A stretch of DNA of 51,274 bases from Pontibacillus yanchengensis Y32 (GCF_000770635.1 NZ_AVBF01000028.1:1-51274); one strand, 5' to 3'. Shown: positions 36,968 to 44,411, counted from the first letter of the stretch. Notes: generated by a model not told the origin, from the sequence alone. Translations and numbers: made by a program.

Positions 36968-37726
36968 TTATCGAGAACAATACCTATAGATTGCTGTCTG
37001 CAACGAGTGTAGGAATTGGATATTAAGTTGAACCTTAAATTCGTTAATCTTCATAGAATGATTGGGCTTAACCCCAATCAATACTATTTCCTTCCCCATA
37101 AAGTCCAGCGTCTTAAAAACGTCATTGAGTACACAAAAGCCTTCAGCATCTAACTCTCCAACAGCTGTAAAATCAAAGAGAATGCGGTCAGTTTGATAAT
37201 TGTGGGCTTCAGCAAGGACTTGCTCTTTAATAGTAAACAGCTTTTCTTCTGACAAATCTCCAAATAGCGGAACAAACGCAATACCTTCTGTTAATTGAAT
37301 AAAAGGGGCAGATAATCGATGGTTTTCTTTTAATGTGTCTTCTACTTTCTCTTTTTCCTCTAACAAGGCAAAGTTTGTATCATTTAATCGATTTTGAAGC
37401 TTATCCAACATGGTGGTAATATGCTCATTCTGCTTTTCTTTTGGATGAAGAATCACTTCGGCATGTAAATCATTCAGCCACCTAACATATACTTCCGTCA
37501 GGACAACATCGGAGGATTTACCATATACATTAATCTCCAGCATACTTTTTCCTTGCGATGGGTGAATCCATTTCTCTACTTTTGATTTACTACCTTCATC
37601 AACCATGTTTAGGAAATTTTCTGTTATATCAAATACCTCACTAGCTTCAGGGGTGTACTGTAGGGTATCAAATTTAGTATTAATTTGTAGTAATGGAAGT
37701 GGCATTTGATCATGAACTTGTTGCAT
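36968..37726 (-). CDS. RsbR/YtvA-like STAS domain protein
   Basis: This 252-residue protein has an N-terminal alpha/beta region (about 1-95, possibly PAS-like: LLQINTKFDTLQYTPEASEVF). A charged coiled-coil linker (about 97-140) and a C-terminal STAS domain follow, starting at SAPFIQLTEGIAFVPLFGDL, which closely resembles RsbR and YtvA. In RsbR the STAS site after the strand is DT or DS. Here it reads VGELDAEGFCVL, so the phosphorylatable residue is missing, as in YtvA. It overlaps the B12 gene by 17 bases. It is likely a stressosome component or adaptor (inference). Confidence 0.8.
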   Translation of the reverse strand: MQQVHDQMPLPLLQINTKFDTLQYTPEASEVFDITENFLNMVDEGSKSKVEKWIHPSQGKSMLEINVYGKSSDVVLTEVYVRWLNDLHAEVILHPKEKQNEHITTMLDKLQNRLNDTNFALLEEKEKVEDTLKENHRLSAPFIQLTEGIAFVPLFGDLSEEKLFTIKEQVLAEAHNYQTDRILFDFTAVGELDAEGFCVLNDVFKTLDFMGKEIVLIGVKPNHSMKINEFKVQLNIQFLHSLQTAIYRYCSR

Positions 37727-38360
37727 TTACTTTGTTTTGATCCTCCTCTAGCCACCCCTGTAACTGTTCTAAATCCTTCATGATAAACACTTTGTCAGAT
37801 ACGAATTTCGATAAGTCATGTTTCTTGGCCATTCGGCCTCCAATCAAAATCTGAGGATTCCATTCTAACTTTTGAAAGGATTCAACTACTTCCTGTAGCT
37901 TAGGCAAACGATAGGATAACGCTGCAGAAATTCCAATTACATCGGGTTTGAATGTCGTGATTTGTTTATGAACGTGTTCAAGTGGGAGGTTGGGGCCTAA
38001 GTATCTCACTTTCCATCCATGTTCACGGAAGACGGATGCGACCATTTTCAATCCTAAATAATGTTGTTCCTCTTCCACACCAAATAGTAGTACTTTCTTT
38101 GCTTGATCAAGACCTTGCTTTGTAGACCTATAATCTACTTGAGATAGAACAAAGTCACATACAGCAGTAGCCAAATGTTCATCAGCAACGGATATCTGGT
38201 TATTTTCCCATAGATCACCAATATGATACATCGTTGGCGTTAGAAATTGTTCATAAGCCATCAAACGATTAAAAGGTGTCTGAGCGGTTTGCAAGTATTG
38301 CAAGGCTTCATCTTCATTACCTTCAAGAAAAAGCTTTGCCATTTGTGTATGATGATTCAA
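37710..38360 (-). CDS. Stand-alone cobalamin-binding protein with CarH-like light-sensing motifs
   Basis: This 216-residue protein comprises a helical-bundle B12-cap domain (about 1-80) and a Rossmann-type B12-binding domain (about 86-205). The cap has W51-x9-E61-H62 (LWENNQISVADEH), the motif that caps adenosylcobalamin in CarH/LitR photoreceptors. The B12 domain has E98-x-H100-xx-G103 (EEEQHYLGLKMV), with H100 as the predicted lower axial ligand, then ISAALSYRLPKL and LIGGRM. There is no MerR-type DNA-binding domain, so it must signal through a partner; the overlapping STAS gene is the obvious one. Methyltransferase partners are absent. Confidence 0.85.
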   Translation of the reverse strand: MNHHTQMAKLFLEGNEDEALQYLQTAQTPFNRLMAYEQFLTPTMYHIGDLWENNQISVADEHLATAVCDFVLSQVDYRSTKQGLDQAKKVLLFGVEEEQHYLGLKMVASVFREHGWKVRYLGPNLPLEHVHKQITTFKPDVIGISAALSYRLPKLQEVVESFQKLEWNPQILIGGRMAKKHDLSKFVSDKVFIMKDLEQLQGWLEEDQNKVNATSS

Positions 38361-38379
38361 GCTTTACACCTCTTCCCAA

Positions 38380-38733
38380 TTAAGACTGTTGTAAGTGCTG
38401 GATGGCTTTTGTTAAATAACGTTGGTAAGCACACCGCTCCTCTTCATCTTCTAACTCTTGTGCAGCATGGTGCAACCTTTGATAGTTATCAATGATTAAA
38501 TCCGTACCGACATTACGACTCGTTAACACGCGTTCCAGCCATTCTGTATAATCTAGAAAAAATGTGAGATCATTGAGCTGATACGTTGTTTCGAGATGGT
38601 TTAGATGATGGTAATTGTCCTCAGTCGTTCGTTCACGTCCATTTTGTCCAAACTTCTCCCAAAGAAATGGATAGGCTTCATATATACCCTCAACAACCTC
38701 ATGAACAATCTTTTCCTTCTCAATTGTCTTCAT
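38380..38733 (-). CDS. Helical protein of unknown function in the B12/STAS operon
   Basis: A 117-residue, apparently all-helical acidic protein. Conserved-looking stretches are FLWEKFGQNGRERTTEDNYH, FFLDYTEWLERVLTSRNV and the His-rich HHLNHLETT. The pattern (WxxFGxxGRxRxxED...HHL...FxDYxxWxxxVLxxR) resembles an unnamed family that, from memory, recurs next to B12 or sensor domains, but this is unverified. Histidines could bind haem or another tetrapyrrole. It overlaps the ABM gene by four bases and precedes the B12 gene by 19 bases, so the three are co-transcribed. Confidence 0.65.
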   Translation of the reverse strand: MKTIEKEKIVHEVVEGIYEAYPFLWEKFGQNGRERTTEDNYHHLNHLETTYQLNDLTFFLDYTEWLERVLTSRNVGTDLIIDNYQRLHHAAQELEDEEERCAYQRYLTKAIQHLQQS

Positions 38734-39035
38734 TGTGCTACGACCTTATACCTTGATACTTTTGGAGGGATGTTCGCAAGCTCCTGGTCTGGATAATTCT
38801 TTTCTAGCTCATGAATGCGTTTGAACTCGTCGCTCGTGGCCCATCGCATATAATCCTCTTTTGAATCCCACTCCATATGAACGGTCAATTCACCAGGTTT
38901 TTTATCGTTTTGCAAAAGCTGAAACGAACGAAAACCCTGCCATGCATCAACACTACGGGAGCGATTTTGATAAATTTCTATTAATTCCTCGGCCTTTTCT
39001 TCAGGTACGACAACGGTAGAATCTACTATATACAT
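38730..39035 (-). CDS. ABM-fold (IsdG/HmoA-like) monooxygenase
   Basis: This 101-residue antibiotic-biosynthesis-monooxygenase (ABM) domain protein shows DAWQGFRSFQLLQ, LTVHMEWDSKEDYMRWATSDEFKRIHE. W65 and H75 line up with the catalytic Trp and haem-ligand His of IsdG-type haem oxygenases, but the N-terminal catalytic Asn is not apparent (D5/S6 lie there). It may therefore bind or degrade haem or another tetrapyrrole, or be an unrelated ABM oxygenase. It is the first gene of the four-gene operon and ends with an ATGA overlap. Confidence 0.75.
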   Translation of the reverse strand: MYIVDSTVVVPEEKAEELIEIYQNRSRSVDAWQGFRSFQLLQNDKKPGELTVHMEWDSKEDYMRWATSDEFKRIHELEKNYPDQELANIPPKVSRYKVVAQ

Positions 39036-39078
39036 AACAATCTCCTAACATCATTCATAACTATACATGAGTAATATT

Positions 39079-39107
39079 ATTTTATCATAGCTAGGACTAT
39101 TGTTTAA
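39079..39107 (-). promoter_or_regulatory. Predicted promoter of the ABM-B12-STAS operon
   Basis: On the minus strand, TTAAAC (39102-39107) and TAAAAT (39079-39084) are 17 bases apart, a passable sigma-A promoter. The start would fall about 35 bases before the ABM ATG. No sigma-B consensus is evident. Confidence 0.4.
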
Positions 39108-39252
39108 GAATATTGATTTGGTAAAGAGGATTCGTCATCAATGCTATTATACAATAATAAATATCAAGACGAATAATAGACCGTGATGGAAGTGTTCTCA
39201 TAAATCTATGTAGTTATAAATAGTAGAATATTTTCCTATTACTTCATACCAT

Positions 39253-39287
39253 AAAAAACCGCCTCAGCTATGCTACTGAGACGGCTT
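39253..39287 (-). terminator. Intrinsic terminator after the eRF1-like gene
   Basis: GCCGTCTCAGTAGC pairs with GCTGAGGCGGT and is followed by six T on the minus strand. It lies 14 bases past the stop. Confidence 0.85.
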
Positions 39288-39300
39288 ACTTAATCTCAAC

Positions 39301-40104
39301 TTACAGAATCACTTCATCAATAATTTTTGTTTCTTCATGTTCTAGTAAGTTTTTATTTACAATTTCTTTAACTGGTTTGTTCATATGGGATTCGATTTCT
39401 TCCGCTTCTTCTCTTGCACCAACAAGAATGATTTCATCAAATCCTTCATTCTTAGCTAGTTTATCTAGTGTTGGAGCTAGGCTCTTGTACCAACGTTGCT
39501 GATTAGCTTCAAAACGGTCCTCGAATTGTTCTTTCTGTGGGCTCTTACCACCTTTACCCATGGAAGCTTGTGCTTGGTGAGGGCCTTGTGCTTCTCTCCA
39601 GTCATCTGTATCTAGATCTAGCTCATAATGTTTCGTACCTTGAACAGAACCTAGTTCAGCTCCTATAACTTTCACTTGTTCTTGCTGAACAAGAATGATA
39701 CCAGTCTTAGGAAACTTGTTATATAGTTCTTTAAATTGATCTAGTACTGGTGTTTCTTCCCAGAAGAATTCAGTCTTAACTGGCATTTGAATTGGTTGAG
39801 CAAACCACAGAGATCCATCTGTAGATGCAATAACAATTAAGCTTTTAGAAAGATTACGCTCATAGTCTTGCACATATGTTTCTATCTTTTCTTTCAATTC
39901 TCTGAAGTTACGTTTCTCGTCTTTATTGTCACTTTCTTGTAAGTAGTGATCAAAATTATTCATACCATTTTTGAAATGAATTTTCCATTCTCCACCTTGC
40001 TGTTCAGGATCAGCTAAGTCCGTGTTGAGATACATGGTTAAGACACCATCTGGTTTATTTACGTGAAAGTTTTCTAGTTTTTTTAGTTCTTTTTCAATAC
40101 TCAT
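39301..40104 (-). CDS. VLRF1/baeRF10-type release-factor-like protein
   Basis: A 267-residue protein resembling the bacterial archaeo-eukaryotic release factor (baeRF/VLRF1) group: GVLTMYLNTDLADPEQQGGEWKIHFKNG, KSLIVIASTDGSLWFAQPIQ and the C-terminal eL30-like DEIILVGAREEAEEIESHM. A Gln/Gly segment (GPHQAQASMGKGGKSPQ) lies where a release factor GGQ-like loop would be. Related proteins act in ribosome rescue or stress, but its role is not established. The frame runs 22 codons further, but AGGAGAGG lies before the ATG at 40104. Confidence 0.72.
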   Translation of the reverse strand: MSIEKELKKLENFHVNKPDGVLTMYLNTDLADPEQQGGEWKIHFKNGMNNFDHYLQESDNKDEKRNFRELKEKIETYVQDYERNLSKSLIVIASTDGSLWFAQPIQMPVKTEFFWEETPVLDQFKELYNKFPKTGIILVQQEQVKVIGAELGSVQGTKHYELDLDTDDWREAQGPHQAQASMGKGGKSPQKEQFEDRFEANQQRWYKSLAPTLDKLAKNEGFDEIILVGAREEAEEIESHMNKPVKEIVNKNLLEHEETKIIDEVIL

Positions 40105-40345
40105 ATATTTGCCTCTCCTTTTAGAATGGGATAATTTGTTTTCTGCTATATATGTAACCGGGAATCTCAAAGATAAAACATATATCCTAATAATGGATTA
40201 TTCTAGAAAAGAAAAATTCAAGGCTTGTCACCTATTCAGACAGGAAAAATTCTTTATTAACAAATTATTATTATATGAATGCATATCTTCTATTTATTAC
40301 GGGAAAGGACATAATAGAAACACATCAATAGGAGGTTAAACAATC

Positions 40346-40528
40346 ATGTTATATTTACTAGCCATTCTACTACCACCTGTAGCTGTATTATTTGTAGGCA
40401 AACCATTTCAAGCGTTTTTAAATTTACTGCTTACAATGGCTCTATGGGTGCCAGGGGCAGTTCACGCTGCACTGGTTGTGAAAGACAGTAAAGATGATCG
40501 AAGAATGAAGAAGTACGCACAAGCCTAA
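40346..40528 (+). CDS. Pmp3/YqaE-type small membrane protein
   Basis: A 60-residue proteolipid of the UPF0057/Pmp3 family with two hydrophobic spans: LYLLAILLPPVAVLFVGKPF and LNLLLTMALWVPGAVHAALVV. A charged tail (KDSKDDRRMKKYAQA) follows. Relatives are induced by salt or cold and affect membrane potential. The family's usual GC in the first half is replaced by VGKP. AGGAGG lies ten bases before the ATG. Confidence 0.88.
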   Translation: MLYLLAILLPPVAVLFVGKPFQAFLNLLLTMALWVPGAVHAALVVKDSKDDRRMKKYAQA

Positions 40529-40555
40529 TATAAAACATGATGAAAACAATCTCTA

Positions 40556-40590
40556 AGGAGAGTATCCCAGACAAGGGGTACTCTTTTTTT
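40556..40590 (+). terminator. Intrinsic terminator after the Pmp3 gene
   Basis: GAGAGTATCCC pairs with GGGGTACTCT and is followed by T7. The modular repeat starts directly after the T-tract. Confidence 0.9.
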
Positions 40591-40728
40591 ATCATCTAGC
40601 GTACTATAAACGGATTAAGTGTTCTGGGGTGAAGATCGCTGCGTCGTGTAACAACACGGGAGCAACCCACGTCCTGTGGGCCGCAGTTTGTACGTCGCTA
40701 AGCGGGCGCCCCGAGCTTTTGTTTTATA
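40591..40728 (+). repeat. Modular repeat, chimeric copy after the Pmp3 terminator
   Basis: It begins ATCATCTAGCG right after the T-tract, has a core with CCCACGTCCTGTGGG not present in other copies, and ends GTACGTCGCTAAGCGGGCGC then CCCGAGCTTTTGTT. The last part is shared with the copies at 11924-12120 and 15680-15858. This region (40529-40808) contains no gene. Confidence 0.75.
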
Positions 40729-40808
40729 GCCCAGACAACTTGAAATTGTTCTAGTGGATTGCTATAGTAATGAAGGTAATTTACATCAAGAAAAGGGGAG
40801 ACACTTTC

Positions 40809-41708
40809 ATGAGAAATCATAGATTTTTATTTCTATTTAGCTTAGCCTTCCTCCTTCTACTAGCTGCTTGTGGTGGTTCAAGCTCTGAATCAACAGAAGC
40901 ATCTAATGAAGATAAAAGTGAGGAACAAAGTAAAGAAACCGAACAAACGACCTGGGAGAAAGTTCAGGAAAAAGGTGAAATGGTTGTGGGAACTTCTGGA
41001 ACACTTTATGCTACTTCCTTCCACCCAGAGGATTCTGATCAATTATCTGGCTATGACGTCGAAGTTATGCGCGAAGTAGCGAAGAAACTTGGAGTAGATG
41101 TGAAGTTCCAAGAAATCGGAATCGACGGTCTATTCGCAGCAGTAAAAAGTGGACGAATTGATGCAGCGATTAATGATATCGAAATTACTGATAAACGCAA
41201 AGATACTTACTTATTTAGTGAACCTTACAAATATTCTTATACAACCATGATTGTACGGGAAGAAGACTTAAGTGGCATTGAAACATTAGAAGACCTTGAA
41301 GGTAAAAAAGCTGGTGGTGGAGCTACGACTGTATTTAGTGATATTGCTCGTCACTTTGGCGCTGAAGTTGTGACGTATGGTAACGCAACAAATGATGTGT
41401 ATTTACGAGATGTGGATAATGGCCGTACCGATACCGTCATTAACGATTATTACCTACAAAGCATCGCACTTAAAGCTATGCCTCAATTTGATTTAGTGCT
41501 TCATCCTGATATCCGTTTCCATCCGACAGAACAAGGAATTCTACTTGGCAAACAAGATCAGACATTGCAGAAAAAAATCAACGAAGCATTAGCAGAGCTT
41601 AGAGAAGATGGAACACTAACTAAAATTTCTAAAGAATTTTTTGTTGGTAAAGATGCGTCCAAAAAGCCTGAAAAAGAGATAAGAGAAATTGAAGGAGTAG
41701 ACTTTTAA
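40809..41708 (+). CDS. Polar amino-acid ABC transporter substrate-binding lipoprotein
   Basis: A 299-residue extracellular family 3 binding protein. A signal peptide ends in the lipobox LLLAACGG, an acidic Ser/Glu linker follows (about 24-50), then the binding domain with LSGYDVEVMREVAKKLGVDVKF and DAAINDIEITDKRKDTYLFSEPY. It probably captures a polar amino acid such as cystine; the ligand is not certain. A 13-codon upstream extension is open, but GGGGAG lies eight bases before the ATG at 40809. The permease gene follows within four bases, but no ATPase does. Confidence 0.9.
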   Translation: MRNHRFLFLFSLAFLLLLAACGGSSSESTEASNEDKSEEQSKETEQTTWEKVQEKGEMVVGTSGTLYATSFHPEDSDQLSGYDVEVMREVAKKLGVDVKFQEIGIDGLFAAVKSGRIDAAINDIEITDKRKDTYLFSEPYKYSYTTMIVREEDLSGIETLEDLEGKKAGGGATTVFSDIARHFGAEVVTYGNATNDVYLRDVDNGRTDTVINDYYLQSIALKAMPQFDLVLHPDIRFHPTEQGILLGKQDQTLQKKINEALAELREDGTLTKISKEFFVGKDASKKPEKEIREIEGVDF

Positions 41709-41711
41709 GGT

Positions 41712-42422
41712 ATGATGAACCTTTTGGTTAGTCCTACATTCTTGCAGGAAGTTGAACTTGATAAACTCTTTAATCCTAAGCTAGCTTGGGAGAGCCTTCC
41801 GGTTGTATTAGAAGGACTACCTTTAACAATTGCCATCTCATTCATCGGGATGGCAATTGGTTTAGTGTTAGGGTTTTTCTTATCTCTTGGACGAACATCC
41901 TCCTCTATTTTCTTACGTTGGCCATCTCGGTTATATATATCGTTCATGCGAGGCACACCTATATTAGTGTTTTTATTTATACTCTACTTTGGTTTTCCTT
42001 TTATCGGAATCACGCTATCGGCATTTACAGCTGCAATCATTGGCTTTGGGCTAAATAGCGCAGCATATATTGCAGAGATTATTCGTGCCTCTCTTGGGAG
42101 TGTCTCGAAAGGTCAATGGGAATCTTCCCGTGCACTAGGTTTTAGTAAATGGCAAACGCTATGGCATATTATTGTCCCTCAAGCAGTAAGAGTAGCGATG
42201 CCGCCTTTAACGAATGTTTTCTTGGACATCGTCAAAGCTACGTCATTAGCAGCTGTTATCTCAGTTCCTGAAATGATTCAAAAGGCACAAACAGTTATTG
42301 GACGTACGGCTGATTCGATGACGCTTTATTTATTAGTTGCATTTATATATTGGCCTTTATGCGTCCTTATCGCTACTTTTCAAGAGTACTTGGAAAGGCG
42401 ATTTGACTTTTATAAAAAATAA
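41712..42422 (+). CDS. Polar amino-acid ABC transporter permease
   Basis: A 236-residue HisM/His-Glu-Gln-Arg-Opine type permease with about five spans. PLTIAISFIGMAIGLVLGFFLSLGRTS and the EAA loop IIRASLGSVSKGQWESSRALGFSKWQTLWHIIVPQAVRVAMPP are typical. It starts four bases past the binding-protein stop. A second ATG directly after the first is better placed for AAGG. The ATP-binding subunit is missing here, so an ATPase must be shared from elsewhere. Confidence 0.9.
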   Translation: MMNLLVSPTFLQEVELDKLFNPKLAWESLPVVLEGLPLTIAISFIGMAIGLVLGFFLSLGRTSSSIFLRWPSRLYISFMRGTPILVFLFILYFGFPFIGITLSAFTAAIIGFGLNSAAYIAEIIRASLGSVSKGQWESSRALGFSKWQTLWHIIVPQAVRVAMPPLTNVFLDIVKATSLAAVISVPEMIQKAQTVIGRTADSMTLYLLVAFIYWPLCVLIATFQEYLERRFDFYKK

Positions 42423-42439
42423 ATAAAACCTACTCTTAT

Positions 42440-42478
42440 GAGCATTGAATTGTTGATCAATTTAATGCTCTTCTTTTA
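42440..42478 (+). terminator. Intrinsic terminator after the amino-acid permease
   Basis: GAGCATTGAATTG pairs with CAATTTAATGCTC with one mismatch and is followed by TTCTTTT. Confidence 0.8.
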
Positions 42479-42529
42479 TGAGCTGCTGTTTAGAATCAAT
42501 TCTAAATTCATCAATAGAGTATAATAAAA

Positions 42530-42558
42530 AGAGTAATCCCCAAGAAACGAATTACTCT
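42530..42558 (-). terminator. Terminator-like hairpin after the gene remnant
   Basis: AGAGTAATTC pairs with GGATTACTCT and is followed by T5 on the minus strand. It lies ten bases past the stop at 42568 and supports an originally transcribed minus-strand gene there. Confidence 0.7.
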
Positions 42559-42567
42559 TAAATAAAC

Positions 42568-42699
42568 CTACACATCTTGTTCATACTTATTACTATAATG
42601 TTTTCCCCAATCAGGTTGTGAGCCATCTATATCTGTAAAATGATACTCATGCATTAGATCCCATGAAGCGTATGCTTGCCTATACCATAACTCAATTGA
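42568..42699 (-). pseudogene. C-terminal remnant of a minus-strand gene
   Basis: A 43-codon frame encodes a protein-like sequence (ELWYRQAYASWDLMHEY, then HFTDIDGSQPDWGKHYSNKY) rich in Trp, Tyr and His. It has its own terminator downstream but no proper start: the only ATG is 25 codons from the end and has no ribosome binding site. The frame is closed upstream by a stop next to the neighbouring terminator. The best reading is the 3' end of a deleted gene. I do not recognise the family. Confidence 0.5.
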
Positions 42700-42703
42700 T
42701 TAC

Positions 42704-42739
42704 AAAAAAAATCCTACCCTCAAAAGAGAGCAGGATTTT
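42704..42739 (-). terminator. Intrinsic terminator after the betaine-binding lipoprotein gene
   Basis: AAAATCCTG and a CTCTC segment pair with GAGGGTAGGATTTTT, ending in T8 on the minus strand. It lies 14 bases past the stop. Confidence 0.8.
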
Positions 42740-42753
42740 AAACTAGTACTACC

Positions 42754-43707
42754 TTATTCCATTGCAGATGTCCATTCTTTTACTAAGTCTTGGTGGTTTT
42801 CTACCCATTTCTTAGCGCCAGCTGCAGGATCGCCTTCTTCTTTAATAACGTTCATAAGGCTTCCTAGGCTTTGGTCATCCATTTTCCATGTGTTTAATAC
42901 TTCTGTTACTTGTGGTTGATCTTCAGCAAATGCTTTACGAGAAACCCAGTTAATGTCTTCTTTCTCACCATATACCTTCTTAGAATCTTCTAAGAATTTT
43001 ACATCGTATTCAGCAAATACCCAGTGAGGCTTCCAAAGCGTAACAAGAATCGGTTCTTCATCTTCAACAGCCTTACCAAGCTCAGCTGTCATAACTGGAC
43101 CTGAAGAAGATTGAAGCTCATAATTCTCAAGCTCATACTCTTTAAGAGCATCTTTTGTTAGCTTCATAAGACTTGCACCTGCGTCGATACCTACAATTTT
43201 ACCACCGAACATATCAGCTTTCCCTTTAAGGTCACTCATGCTGTTTACATCTTCCACATAGGTAGGTACTGCCAGTCCTAATGTAGTACCTTCAAACCAA
43301 ACATCATGCCATGCAAGTTTATCTTTATACTGCTCATAGAAAGGCTTGTCTGTATTAGGCAACCATACTTCTAAACCTACATCTAAGTCTCCGCCTTCAA
43401 GGGCTGTGTATAGAGCACCTTTTTCAACTTGTGTAAGGTCAACTGTGTACCCTTTGTTCTCAAGGATAACTTTCCACATATTTGAAACTGCAACGTTCTC
43501 AGCCCAGTTATTCAGACCAATCTTAATTTCACCTTTTTCACCAGAAGTACCTTCTTCTGAGGTTTCACCATTACTTTCTCCATTTCCATCTGTATTGTCT
43601 CCACTTGATCCTTCATCGTTACCACCGCCACCACAAGCAGCAAGTAGTAAAATCATTCCTAGAAATAGTGCTGGAATTAACTTTTTAAAGTTATTCATTA
43701 TGTTCAT
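42754..43707 (-). CDS. Glycine betaine/proline ABC transporter substrate-binding lipoprotein
   Basis: A 317-residue OpuAC/ProX-type compatible-solute binding protein. The lipobox is LLLAACGGG; a Gly/Ser/Glu linker follows (about 25-58), then KIGLNNWAENVAVSNMWKVILENKGYTVDL and LVTLWKPHWVFAEYDVKFLED, with Trp residues suited to a betaine-binding aromatic cage. It may bind glycine betaine, proline betaine or choline. The start is ATG at 43707; another ATG three codons on is also possible. It is a single gene with no adjacent permease or ATPase, and it has a well-defined promoter and operator upstream. Confidence 0.9.
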   Translation of the reverse strand: MNIMNNFKKLIPALFLGMILLLAACGGGGNDEGSSGDNTDGNGESNGETSEEGTSGEKGEIKIGLNNWAENVAVSNMWKVILENKGYTVDLTQVEKGALYTALEGGDLDVGLEVWLPNTDKPFYEQYKDKLAWHDVWFEGTTLGLAVPTYVEDVNSMSDLKGKADMFGGKIVGIDAGASLMKLTKDALKEYELENYELQSSSGPVMTAELGKAVEDEEPILVTLWKPHWVFAEYDVKFLEDSKKVYGEKEDINWVSRKAFAEDQPQVTEVLNTWKMDDQSLGSLMNVIKEEGDPAAGAKKWVENHQDLVKEWTSAME

Positions 43708-43777
43708 GTCCCTCCTAATATTGTCTATAAAATTTCTAATGGTTGCTTACCTATGTTCTCCCAAAATCACAAAAAAT

Positions 43778-43817
43778 ATTATACAATATTTTTTGTACAG
43801 AGTAAACAGTCTGTACA
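43778..43817 (-). promoter_or_regulatory. Sigma-A promoter with operator, betaine-binding lipoprotein gene
   Basis: On the minus strand, TTTACT (43801-43806) and TATAAT (43778-43783) are exactly 17 bases apart. The -35 box lies inside a perfect inverted repeat TGTACAGA...TCTGTACA (43794-43801 and 43810-43817). A repressor bound there would block RNA polymerase. Confidence 0.75.
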
Positions 43818-43935
43818 GAAAGTTGATATAAAATTAGTTTAACTAACTTTTATTCATAAATCAAATCTACTAATTGAAAATAATAGATTAGGAGGTATTT
43901 ATATCTAGTAAGTATAAAAGCTTAAATAGACCAAA

Positions 43936-43964
43936 AAAATCCCCTCACTTTATTGTGAGGGAAC
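43936..43964 (-). terminator. Intrinsic terminator after the 79-residue protein gene
   Basis: CCCTCAC pairs with GTGAGGG around TTTATT, and T7 follows on the minus strand. Confidence 0.85.
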
Positions 43965-43978
43965 TCCTTTATCATGTA

Positions 43979-44218
43979 CTATACTTTTTCTACAACATAA
44001 GCTTTCTTTTCACGGAAATACTTTTCCCCATCATCAGAGGAATGTTCAAAGAAACCATTGAATTCCATTGTTACTTTGTATTCACGTTCTGGATCTGTAA
44101 ATAATTGATTGTCATTATTGGATAGCAGAACAACATCCGTTGTACTAACAAAGCTATCAAGTTCTTGTGCAGTATAGTTTTCACCTGGTTTTAATGTGTT
44201 TAGTCTTTTTTCAGTCAT
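43979..44218 (-). CDS. Small soluble hypothetical protein
   Basis: A 79-residue acidic protein without membrane segments: TEKRLNTLKPGENYTAQELD, VVLLSNNDNQLFTDPEREY and FREKKAYVVEKV. I do not recognise a family. The start at 44218 has GGAGGAG nine bases upstream, while the longer frame (six codons more) begins inside that site. It has its own terminator, so it is a monocistronic, clearly expressed-looking gene. Confidence 0.75.
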   Translation of the reverse strand: MTEKRLNTLKPGENYTAQELDSFVSTTDVVLLSNNDNQLFTDPEREYKVTMEFNGFFEHSSDDGEKYFREKKAYVVEKV

Positions 44219-44411
44219 GCTTATCTCCTCCTTCATTGAATAGCTATGGTTCTTTTTCCCATCTTCGCTTTTCTAATAAACATCTTTATTTCAGAAAAAT
44301 ATTTTGGAAGGTATTTCTGCTTCTAAAGTCATACTATATCAGTTCTTGTAATGGAATGTGCTGTTATAGTTTGTTAAAATCACATGTAGTGAGATGTAAA
44401 GGGGGTTCATT

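Noticed and set aside
36759-36989. 76-codon plus-strand frame
   Set aside because: It starts inside the second nested repeat and runs through the terminator of the STAS gene; no ribosome binding site.
39040-39110. Sigma-B promoter for the B12/STAS operon
   Set aside because: No GTTTAA-N13/14-GGGTAT pair is present on the coding strand; GTTTAA at 39102 is on the opposite strand.
40109-40339. 76-codon plus-strand frame before the Pmp3 gene
   Set aside because: It overlaps the start and ribosome binding site of the opposite eRF1-like gene and has no start signal of its own.
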